The notes under the pieces: model-generated
The model's database searches: none
Told to the model about the DNA's origin: nothing
The model's input: the letters and a program-made list of their open reading frames with translations, nothing else
Source of the DNA: Thermacetogenium sp. UBA4966
GTDB lineage: Bacteria > Bacillota > DSM-12270 > Thermacetogeniales > Thermacetogeniaceae
Reading direction: 5' to 3'
NCBI GenBank assembly: GCA_002397275.1
Contig: DHAA01000001.1
Span: 1 to 36,211 of the forward strand
Length of the DNA: 36,211 bases
Translations under genes and position numbers: made by a program
Part shown: positions 24,900-31,716 of the stretch, in pieces
Layout: every line of letters begins with the position of its first letter
How positions within the stretch are numbered: position 1 is the stretch's first letter

Positions 24900-27095
24900 A
24901 TGAAGATGAGCAAGCGACGGGAGCAATCGATTCCCAAGCCCGTAAGTCACGGCTGCGCAAAGGCGCCGGTCGTCATGCAGATGGAGGAGCTGGAATGCGG
25001 CGCCGCCTGCCTGGCCATGATTCTGGCATACTACAAAAAGTGGCTGCCTCTGGAAAGGGTACGCGCCGATTGCGGCGTTTCCCGCGACGGCTCCAAGGCG
25101 AAAAATATGCTCAGAGCGGCGAGAAGCTACGGGCTTGATGCCAGAGGAGTCCGGGGTGAGCCTGAGTCATTAAGGGAAAAGGGGCCGTTTCCGTGCATCA
25201 TCCACTGGAATTTGAACCATTTTGTTGTGCTCTGCGGTTTCAAAGGTGATCAAGCCGTAATCAACGACCCGGGGAAAGGCGCCCTCAAAGTGGATGCGCA
25301 AGAATTCGACGGTGCTTTTTCAGGGATATGTCTCTTTTTTTCGCCAGGGGAGCAATTCAAAGCGGAGGGAAAGCCCAAAAGCGTGCTCGCTTTCGCCCGG
25401 GAGCGCCTGCGCGGCGCCGCGGTCGCCTTTCTTTTCGTCATACTCACCACCCTCGTCACCTCGCTGATCGGCATTATTAATCCCGCGTTTTCGCGGATTT
25501 TTATGGACCGGCTGCTGACCGGAGAGAACCCTGACTGGTTTTATCCCTTCCTGGGGGCGATGCTTGGCGTAGCGGCAATAGAGATCGTCGTCACATGGGT
25601 CCAGTCCGTTTACCGGCTTAAAATTGAAGGAAAGATGGCTATAGTGGCAAATTCCACTTTTTTATGGCATGTCCTGCGGCTGCCCATGGAATTTTTTTCG
25701 CAGCGCATGGTCGGCGACGTTTTGTCCAGGCAAAATACAAACGAAGGCATCGCCTCATCCTTGGTCAATCAACTGGCGCCGCTCGTCTTCGATTTTGCCA
25801 TGCTGATCTTTTATCTGGCGGTCATGATACGCTACAGCCTTCTTCTGACGCTGGTCGGGCTGCTTTCCATCGCCATTAATATCGTCGTGGCGCGGATCAT
25901 ATCGGCCAAACGCGTCAACATCACACGGGTTCAGGTTAAAGACAGCGGAAAGCTTGCGGGCACCACTGTAGCGGGGATAGAAATGATCGAGACGATCAAG
26001 GCCTCCGGCGCGGAAAACGGCTTTTTGGAAAAGTGGGCGGGCTATCAAGCCTCGGTCAACACGCAGACAGTCAGATACGCCAAAGTCAATCAATATCTCG
26101 GAGCGGTCCCCAACATCGTAGCCTCCGTGGCGGACATCGCCGTTTTGATACTGGGGGTGTTCCTTGTCATGCAGGGGCGCTTCACCGTCGGTATGATCCT
26201 TGCGTTTCAGGGCTTTATGACCTCTTTCACCATGCCCGCGAAAAGCCTTATTTCAGCGGGACAAAGCCTGCAGGAGATGCGCACGAACATGGAGCGTATT
26301 GAAGACGTCATGCGTTATCAGCCCGATGTGGGGCGCCCGCCGCACGACGTTGCGGCGCAGTCATCCTATGACAAGCTCTCAGGCGATATCGAACTCCGAC
26401 ATGTGGTCTTCGGGTATTCGAGACTTGACGCCCCGCTGATAGACGACTTCAGCATGTCCTTAAAGCAAGGGGATTCGGTCGCTTTTGTGGGCGCCTCCGG
26501 GTGCGGCAAATCCACCCTGACCAAACTGATTTCCGGTCTCTATCAGCCCTGGAGCGGAGAGATATTATTCGACGGCAAACGCATAGACCAGATCAACCGC
26601 GCGGTTTTCACGGGGTCTTTGGCGGTCGTCGACCAGGAGATCATCCTTTTTGAAGATACAATTGCCAACAACATCAAAATGTGGGACGGATCAATCGAAG
26701 ACTTCGCCATGATCCTGGCGGCCCGCGACGCGCAGCTGCACGAGGATATTATGCTGCGGGACGGCGGCTATCATTACCGCATCACGCAGGGAGGCAGGGA
26801 TCTTTCCGGCGGCCAGCGCCAGCGCATGGAGATCGCCCGCGTCCTGGCGCAGGACCCCACCATCATTATCCTGGATGAAGCGACGAGCGATTTGGACGCT
26901 AAAACCGAATATGAGGTTGTGCGTTCCATCCGCAACAGGGGGATCACCTGCATTGTGTCCGCACATCGCCTGTCCACCATACGGGACTGCGACGAAATCA
27001 TCGTGCTGGATAACGGAAAGGTTTCGGAACGCGGCACGCACGACGAGCTGTATGCCCAGGACGGCCTGTATACGCAGTTGGTGTCCAATGAGTAG
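24900..27095 (+). CDS. NHLM-type bacteriocin ABC transporter with C39 peptidase domain
   Basis: Three-domain exporter of 731 residues that cuts a double-glycine leader and exports the mature peptide. The N-terminal C39 peptidase (about residues 20-150) has its full catalytic set: Cys33 (EELECGAACLAM), His107 (HWNLNHFVVLCGF) and Asp123 (INDPGKG). A six-helix membrane domain follows (about 170-450), then an ATPase with Walker A (GASGCGKST), signature (LSGGQRQRMEIARVLAQDP) and Walker B (IIILDEATSDLD). The ATG has GAGG eight bases before it. It lies between the short HlyD-like gene and a second ABC gene, the arrangement of NHLM cassettes. The double-glycine peptide downstream is the obvious substrate. 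Confidence 0.95.
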   Translation: MKMSKRREQSIPKPVSHGCAKAPVVMQMEELECGAACLAMILAYYKKWLPLERVRADCGVSRDGSKAKNMLRAARSYGLDARGVRGEPESLREKGPFPCIIHWNLNHFVVLCGFKGDQAVINDPGKGALKVDAQEFDGAFSGICLFFSPGEQFKAEGKPKSVLAFARERLRGAAVAFLFVILTTLVTSLIGIINPAFSRIFMDRLLTGENPDWFYPFLGAMLGVAAIEIVVTWVQSVYRLKIEGKMAIVANSTFLWHVLRLPMEFFSQRMVGDVLSRQNTNEGIASSLVNQLAPLVFDFAMLIFYLAVMIRYSLLLTLVGLLSIAINIVVARIISAKRVNITRVQVKDSGKLAGTTVAGIEMIETIKASGAENGFLEKWAGYQASVNTQTVRYAKVNQYLGAVPNIVASVADIAVLILGVFLVMQGRFTVGMILAFQGFMTSFTMPAKSLISAGQSLQEMRTNMERIEDVMRYQPDVGRPPHDVAAQSSYDKLSGDIELRHVVFGYSRLDAPLIDDFSMSLKQGDSVAFVGASGCGKSTLTKLISGLYQPWSGEILFDGKRIDQINRAVFTGSLAVVDQEIILFEDTIANNIKMWDGSIEDFAMILAARDAQLHEDIMLRDGGYHYRITQGGRDLSGGQRQRMEIARVLAQDPTIIILDEATSDLDAKTEYEVVRSIRNRGITCIVSAHRLSTIRDCDEIIVLDNGKVSERGTHDELYAQDGLYTQLVSNE

Positions 27096-27133
27096 CATGC
27101 GGAAAAACTTTTGGGGAACGGAGAGGATCGCCG

Positions 27134-29335
27134 ATGGGATGGTTTGACGAGCAGATCAGGCAGAGGATGCGTGAAGACGACGAAGCGTTTGCAGAAGCAT
27201 TTGCCGAAATGGCGCAGAGCGTCACCGGAAGGCCGGCAGTTCCTCCCGCCTTCCAAAGCAGCGGGAAACAGGGGAAGGACGCCATCGACGCCATATTGCG
27301 CTATTACCATACGAAACCGCAGCCCGCGGACGAAGAGCTGCAGGCTGAACCGGATATGGATATCCCCAAGCTGCTTGATTATTATCTGCGCCCCTCCGGC
27401 ATCATGCACAGGACGATCATCCTCAGCGGCGAATGGTATAAGGACGCCATAGGCGCCATACTCGCTGAAAAAGACGGAGTTGTTATGGCTCTGATTCCGA
27501 AAGGACTGAGCGGCTACAGCTATCTGGACCCCCAGACCGGAAAACAGGCGAGGGTCAATAAGAAAAACGCGGGTATGATTGCAGAAAAGGCGCTCTGCTT
27601 TTACAGACCCTTCCCCCTCAAGCAGCTAGGCATAACGGATTTATTGAAATACATAGCGCAGACGCTTTCCCTCTCCGACTTTATTTTGACGGCCGCCGCC
27701 ACGCTTGCCGTCACGCTGCTGGGCCTGCTTCTGCCCATGATCAACAAGCTGATTTTTTCCGGAACTCTGGAGAGCGGCGATTTGAACGCATTGCTCCCCA
27801 TCGCCGTTTTTCTGCTGGGCGCCACCATATCGAAAATTCTGATGTCCACGGTCGGTTCCCTGATCACAGAGCGGATCAACGCCAAAATGAATATTGCCGT
27901 GCAATCCGCGGCCATGATGCGGGTGCTTTCGCTCCCGGCCGCTTTTTTTAAAAACCACAGCCCCGGCGAACTGTCGACCCGTATTTCCGGGATCAACAGC
28001 CTGTGCAGCATGCTGGTCAACGCCATCCTGTCCAGCGGACTGACATCATTGTTTTCGCTGATCTACATCGGGCAGATAACAAGCTATTCGCCGGCGCTGG
28101 CCGTGCCCGCGCTGGTGATCATTTTCATAACCGCCGGATTTTCACTGATTTCAACCCTGCTGCAGATGAAGCTTTCCCAAAAGCAGCTGGAACTTGCCGC
28201 GCAGAAATCCGGGCTTGAATACGGCCTCATCTCGGGGATACAGAAAATCAAGCTGTCGGGGGCCGAGAAAAGGGCGTTTGCCAGATGGGCAAAACAATAC
28301 AAAAAGACAGCGGACCTGACGTATGATCCCCCGCTGTTAATCAAGCTGAGAAGCGTGATTGAAACGGCCATATCCCTTTTTGGCATGGTCGCCATCTATT
28401 ATTTCGCCGTCATTTCGGGGGTCGGCACGGCTGATTACATGGCCTTCAACGTCTCTTTCGGTATGGTATCGGGAGCGTTTATGTCCCTCTCCGGCATGAC
28501 GTCCACCTTCGCCGCGATCAGGCCGACCCTGGAAAACGTGCGGCCACTGCTGAGAGCCCTTCCGGAGATAGCGCAGGGGAAAAAGCCCGTAAGGCGCCTT
28601 TTCGGCGGGGTGGAAATCAACAACGTGGTTTTTCGCTATAGCGAAGGGATGCCGCTTGTCCTCGATAATCTGTCCCTAAAAATCAGGCCGGGTCAATATG
28701 TGGCGATCGCAGGCAAAACCGGCTGCGGCAAATCAACACTGATGCGCATCCTGCTGGGCTTTGAAACGCCGCAAAAAGGGGCTGTCTATTACGACGGGCA
28801 GAACATCGAGGCTGTCGATATTCGCTCGCTGCGCCGCAGAATCGGCGTAGTCCTGCAAGACGGCAAACTCTTTCAGGGAAGCATCTACTCGAACATCACC
28901 ATTTCCGCTCCCTGGCTGAGTATGGATGAGGCGTGGAAAGCCGCCGAGGCGGCCGGGATCGCGCCGGATATCCGCCGGATGCCCATGGGGATGCATACGG
29001 TAATACAGGAGGGCGGCGGCGGCATTTCGGGAGGGCAGCGCCAGCGGCTCATGATCGCCCGGGCCATCGCACCCAAGCCCAAGATCCTTATGTTCGACGA
29101 AGCCACCAGCGCTCTGGACAATATCACGCAAAAAATCGTTTCGGACTCGCTGGCCAGGCTGAAATGCACACGTATTGTGATCGCCCACAGGCTTTCCACC
29201 ATTCAACAGTGCGACCGGATCATCGTCCTCGACAAAGGCAAAATCGCGGAAGACGGGAGTTACGACGACCTGATCGCCAAGAACGGCTTCTTCGCGGAAC
29301 TCGTGGAAAGGCAGCGCCTGGATGGGCGGCATTGA
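27134..29335 (+). CDS. NHLM-type bacteriocin ABC transporter, second subunit (permease/ATPase)
   Basis: Half-transporter of 733 residues that should pair with the peptidase-ABC protein. The first 150 or so residues are a soluble region lacking C39 catalytic residues. A membrane domain with about six helices follows (roughly 175-460), then an ATPase with Walker A (GKTGCGKST, about 526-534), signature (ISGGQRQRLMIARAIAPKP) and Walker B (ILMFDEATSALD). The order HlyD-like, ABC1 with peptidase, ABC2 is the NHLM signature. The gene starts 38 bases after the ABC1 stop, with GGAG before the ATG. The N-terminal region is shorter than in many ABC2 proteins. It may form a heterodimer with ABC1. Confidence 0.92.
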   Translation: MGWFDEQIRQRMREDDEAFAEAFAEMAQSVTGRPAVPPAFQSSGKQGKDAIDAILRYYHTKPQPADEELQAEPDMDIPKLLDYYLRPSGIMHRTIILSGEWYKDAIGAILAEKDGVVMALIPKGLSGYSYLDPQTGKQARVNKKNAGMIAEKALCFYRPFPLKQLGITDLLKYIAQTLSLSDFILTAAATLAVTLLGLLLPMINKLIFSGTLESGDLNALLPIAVFLLGATISKILMSTVGSLITERINAKMNIAVQSAAMMRVLSLPAAFFKNHSPGELSTRISGINSLCSMLVNAILSSGLTSLFSLIYIGQITSYSPALAVPALVIIFITAGFSLISTLLQMKLSQKQLELAAQKSGLEYGLISGIQKIKLSGAEKRAFARWAKQYKKTADLTYDPPLLIKLRSVIETAISLFGMVAIYYFAVISGVGTADYMAFNVSFGMVSGAFMSLSGMTSTFAAIRPTLENVRPLLRALPEIAQGKKPVRRLFGGVEINNVVFRYSEGMPLVLDNLSLKIRPGQYVAIAGKTGCGKSTLMRILLGFETPQKGAVYYDGQNIEAVDIRSLRRRIGVVLQDGKLFQGSIYSNITISAPWLSMDEAWKAAEAAGIAPDIRRMPMGMHTVIQEGGGGISGGQRQRLMIARAIAPKPKILMFDEATSALDNITQKIVSDSLARLKCTRIVIAHRLSTIQQCDRIIVLDKGKIAEDGSYDDLIAKNGFFAELVERQRLDGRH

Positions 29336-29343
29336 CGGCATGG

Positions 29344-29371
29344 GTTGGTGGTTAGTGGTTGGTCGTTGGTC
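29344..29371. repeat. Four tandem 7-base repeats (GTTRGTS)
   Basis: GTTGGTG, GTTAGTG, GTTGGTC and GTTGGTC follow each other without gaps just after the ABC2 stop. A slippage-prone low-complexity tract. Confidence 0.7.
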
Positions 29372-29388
29372 GGAAATCGATAAATGGA

Positions 29389-29413
29389 GGCCGGCTGATT
29401 CCAGCGAAGCGAC
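29389..29413. repeat. Dispersed GGATTCC repeat copy
   Basis: Bases 29397-29413 are identical to 10120-10136 (17 bases). The GGCCGGCTG start is shared with the next copy at 29505. Confidence 0.6.
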
Positions 29414-29464
29414 GCGAATCTAGGAGCCAAGGATAACATGGGATGCAGCGAGTCACCGGTTAAT

Positions 29465-29497
29465 TTGGATGTCAGAGGCCGGATGTTGGATGTCAGA
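29465..29497. repeat. Direct repeat TTGGATGTCAGA, two copies
   Basis: Exact 12-base copies at 29465-29476 and 29486-29497, one every 21 bases, with a partial GGATG between them. Confidence 0.7.
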
Positions 29498-29504
29498 AAT
29501 TGGT

Positions 29505-29536
29505 GGCCGGCTGGATTCCAACGAGCGGAATCCACC
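29505..29536. repeat. Dispersed repeat with hairpin (TGGATTCC/GGAATCCA)
   Basis: GGCCGGCTG(G)ATTCCA resembles the copy at 29389. Here TGGATTCC (29512-29519) and GGAATCCA (29527-29534) form an eight-base perfect stem with a seven-base loop. The 29336-29685 gap holds only these repeats and the translation signals of the peptide gene; I found no convincing gene in it. Confidence 0.6.
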
Positions 29537-29648
29537 GTCGACGATATGAGAGGGGTGATGCCTGAGAACAGAGCAAGAGAGCATGGCACGGCGAAAGGAG
29601 ATGATAAAAAAGCAATATCCCGGAGAACCAGATCAGCCTTGTAAAACC

Positions 29649-29672
29649 AAATCTATCTTAAAATCTATCTTA
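29649..29672 (+). repeat. Tandem 12-base duplication just upstream of the peptide gene
   Basis: AAATCTATCTTA occurs twice in a row, ending at the ribosome binding site AAGGAG of the precursor peptide gene. Confidence 0.7.
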
Positions 29673-29685
29673 AGGAGAGATGATC

Positions 29686-29997
29686 ATGAGCGACATTAAG
29701 GAAAATGACGAAAGAAACCTGGACGATCTGACCGACGAGGAGTTGGATGCCATCGTCGGCGGCGTAGGATCGATTGTTGACGGATCCGTAACCATAACAT
29801 GGGACGACGGCGACCAGATGAATAAAATCTGGGAAGTGGTAGACGGATACAGATCAGCATTCAACTCATGGGGGATTAGCGTAGAAACCGTAAAGGATTT
29901 AATTCGGAACAGGGCGCATGAAAAGCTCGGTAAAAAGCTCAGATATTGGGCGACCGTTGGAGACAAGGTTACGGTAACCAAGAACGGAGTGAGCTGA
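29686..29997 (+). CDS. Double-glycine-leader precursor peptide (candidate secreted bacteriocin or signal)
   Basis: Predicted 103-residue protein. Residues 1-26 look like a leader for C39-type exporters: an acidic, hydrophilic start, then LDDLTDEELDAIVGG, with spaced hydrophobic residues and the Gly-Gly cut site after residue 26. The 77-residue remainder contains no cysteine, four tryptophans, many Val/Thr and a helix-like charged centre (WEVVDGYRSAFNSWGISVET). It therefore cannot form lanthionine, thioether or disulfide links, and no modifying enzyme is in the island. AGGAG lies eight bases before the chosen ATG; another ATG two codons earlier is too close. The C39 transporter three genes upstream is the probable processing and export machine. 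The core sequence is not a family I recognise. Confidence 0.8.
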   Translation: MSDIKENDERNLDDLTDEELDAIVGGVGSIVDGSVTITWDDGDQMNKIWEVVDGYRSAFNSWGISVETVKDLIRNRAHEKLGKKLRYWATVGDKVTVTKNGVS

Positions 29998-30007
29998 TTG
30001 CTGCAGG

Positions 30008-30056
30008 GTGAAAAGGGGACGGGGGTTTCCCCTCTGTCCCCTTCCCCTGTTTTCAC
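30008..30056 (+). terminator. GC-rich hairpin between the peptide gene and the STAS operon
   Basis: AAGGGGAC (30013-30020) pairs with GTCCCCTT (30036-30043), with extra G/C pairs inside. GTGAAAA and TTTTCAC extend it across a small bulge. The short T tract makes it more likely a partial terminator or RNA stabiliser that lets the peptide be made in excess over downstream genes. Confidence 0.55.
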
Positions 30057-30094
30057 AGCCGATTAGCTAAGCGGACGAAAGGGAGGCAGCAAAG

Positions 30095-30409
30095 ATGATC
30101 ATAACCAAAAAAAGCGATGAAGCCGCTCTCACCCTTATCCTGGAGGGCCGCCTGGATACCAACACCTCGCCGCAGCTGGAAAGGGAACTCAGGCAGTCGA
30201 TCAACGGCGTTACCGAGCTTACGCTGGACTTTACCGGTCTGGAATACCTGTCCTCAGCAGGGCTGCGCGTGCTTCTGGCCACACAGAAAATAATGAACCG
30301 GCAGGGAAAATTGGTGATCCGGCATGTCAATGAAACAATCATGGAGATCTTTGAAGTGACAGGGTTTGCCGACATCCTGACGATCGAGCAGACAGAGACT
30401 CCGCAATGA
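30095..30409 (+). CDS. STAS-domain protein, anti-sigma factor antagonist type
   Basis: A 104-residue single STAS domain of the SpoIIAA/RsbV kind. The body (LILEGRLDTNTSPQLERELR, LTLDFTGLEYLSSAGLRVLL) matches the family. The serine phosphorylated in these proteins lies in the loop that here reads LSSAGLRVLL. Family members switch between unphosphorylated and phosphorylated states, set by an RsbW-like kinase and a PP2C/SpoIIE phosphatase; both enzymes are encoded downstream in the same operon. GGGAGG precedes the ATG. The stop codon overlaps the next start by the ATGA sequence, so translation is coupled. No sigma factor is adjacent, so the usual target is uncertain. Confidence 0.93.
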   Translation: MIITKKSDEAALTLILEGRLDTNTSPQLERELRQSINGVTELTLDFTGLEYLSSAGLRVLLATQKIMNRQGKLVIRHVNETIMEIFEVTGFADILTIEQTETPQ

Positions 30410-31716
30410 GCGGTTCAGCAATGCCTATACTCGAAGCCCTGATCAAAAGCCAGGGAACGCTTGACGACACGGTGGTCTTACATATCAACCATTGCATGGA
30501 CAATTCTTTCTATTTCAACGAACAGCTCCTCAGAGCGTTCCACGACGTGATCTTCGTAGCGACCCCGTATAACGGCAGGAGCCCCGGAGCGAACCCGGGG
30601 TATGCGGTCTACCATGCGCGAAGGAAAGGGGATGCTTATCTTCTCCAGCGCGGGAATAGCGGGCTGGAGAGTATCCGCTGCGATTTTTTACAGGCAACGC
30701 GCCGCTTGGTCTCCCTTGCCCTGGAAAATGAGCTGCTGCGCTACGCGGCCGAGGGAAAAAAGATCCTGATCATTGAGGACGGGGGCTATCATTACAGTGT
30801 GATCAATGAAACCGCGGCGCGGTTCCCCATCCTGAATGCGGCGCTGCTCGGCGCGGTGGAGCAGACGACCGCGGGCACAAAAAAATCCTGCAGCCAAAAC
30901 GGCCTGCTCTATCCCGTTTTGAGTGTGGCGCGTTCCCTCTACAAAGTCCGTGTGGAGTCTTATTTTGTCGCCAACAGGGTCGTCGGCGAACTTGTACGCA
31001 TGATGCACGGCATAGGCGAATTCATCGACTTTCACCCCGTCTTGCTCCTGGGATACGGGATCATCGGCAGAAGCGCGGCCTTCGCCCTGAAACCACGTCA
31101 CATGCGCATCGCGGTCTATGACCTTGACCCTGAAATCGAGGCTGCGGCGCTAAGCGACGGTTTCGACCTGTGGGACGGCGAGTTTTGCACGGATATGATC
31201 GTGCTGGGCAACACAGGGACTCCTTCCTTTACAGGACAAATGCTGGAAAGCTTCTTGGCAGGCAAGGCGAAACGGATATTTTTGGCGAGCTCTTCCTCGA
31301 AACAGGTAGAGTTTGAGGATATTTTCCAAGAGCTGAAGGGATGTCAAAAGAGCTGCCTGCCGCAGGCGGCCGCCTATCGTTTGGCGAACGGCAAAGAAAT
31401 CGTTCTGCTCGCCGAGGGATATCCGCTCAACTTTTACGATAAAAATGCCGACAGCCTGACTTTTGACATGATCGACCCGGTATTCTCTGAAATTCTCACC
31501 CTGGCCTTCTATCTTAAGGAGAACCTGGAGGCACTCGAGCATAGGACTTACCTGCTCGGCAGCGATGAAGCGCTCGGCGCCTACTGCGACGAAGCAGGTT
31601 TGATCAAGCAATGGATGGAGGAAAACGGCCTCTCTTTGGACATAGACGCTTTCAATGTTCATCCTGCGGAAAAAAAGCTCAGACAAATCTACTTCGACGG
31701 AAGTGACCGCAAATGA
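30406..31716 (+). CDS. S-adenosylhomocysteine hydrolase-like protein of unknown function
   Basis: Protein of 436 residues related in layout to adenosylhomocysteinase. A central NAD-type Rossmann motif GYGIIGRSAA (Gly216, Gly218, Gly221) is followed by an acidic strand (AVYDLDPEIEAAA). Later YRLANGKEIVLLAEGYPLNF closely matches the family's RLKNGRRIILLAEG segment. By eye, ILIIEDGGYH matches the hydrolase ILDDGGD strand and a downstream Lys (SLYKVRVESY) falls where the catalytic Lys lies, but other active-site residues are changed (Gln for Glu, Glu for Asp) and the C-terminal Lys/Tyr extension is absent. It may bind NAD or a nucleoside without doing the normal reaction. ATGA overlaps at both ends place it inside the STAS operon. 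Hydrolase activity should not be assumed. Confidence 0.65.
   Translation: MSGSAMPILEALIKSQGTLDDTVVLHINHCMDNSFYFNEQLLRAFHDVIFVATPYNGRSPGANPGYAVYHARRKGDAYLLQRGNSGLESIRCDFLQATRRLVSLALENELLRYAAEGKKILIIEDGGYHYSVINETAARFPILNAALLGAVEQTTAGTKKSCSQNGLLYPVLSVARSLYKVRVESYFVANRVVGELVRMMHGIGEFIDFHPVLLLGYGIIGRSAAFALKPRHMRIAVYDLDPEIEAAALSDGFDLWDGEFCTDMIVLGNTGTPSFTGQMLESFLAGKAKRIFLASSSSKQVEFEDIFQELKGCQKSCLPQAAAYRLANGKEIVLLAEGYPLNFYDKNADSLTFDMIDPVFSEILTLAFYLKENLEALEHRTYLLGSDEALGAYCDEAGLIKQWMEENGLSLDIDAFNVHPAEKKLRQIYFDGSDRK

Noticed and set aside
29438..29644. A 68-residue plus-strand open frame between the ABC2 and peptide genes
   Set aside because: It is built largely from the repeats in this gap, has a poorly spaced ribosome site and no recognisable protein pattern. 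It could be re-examined if strains conserve it.
29686..29763. Nitrile-hydratase-type long leader on the peptide
   Set aside because: The leader is only 26 residues and of the ordinary double-glycine kind, although the exporter is NHLM-like.
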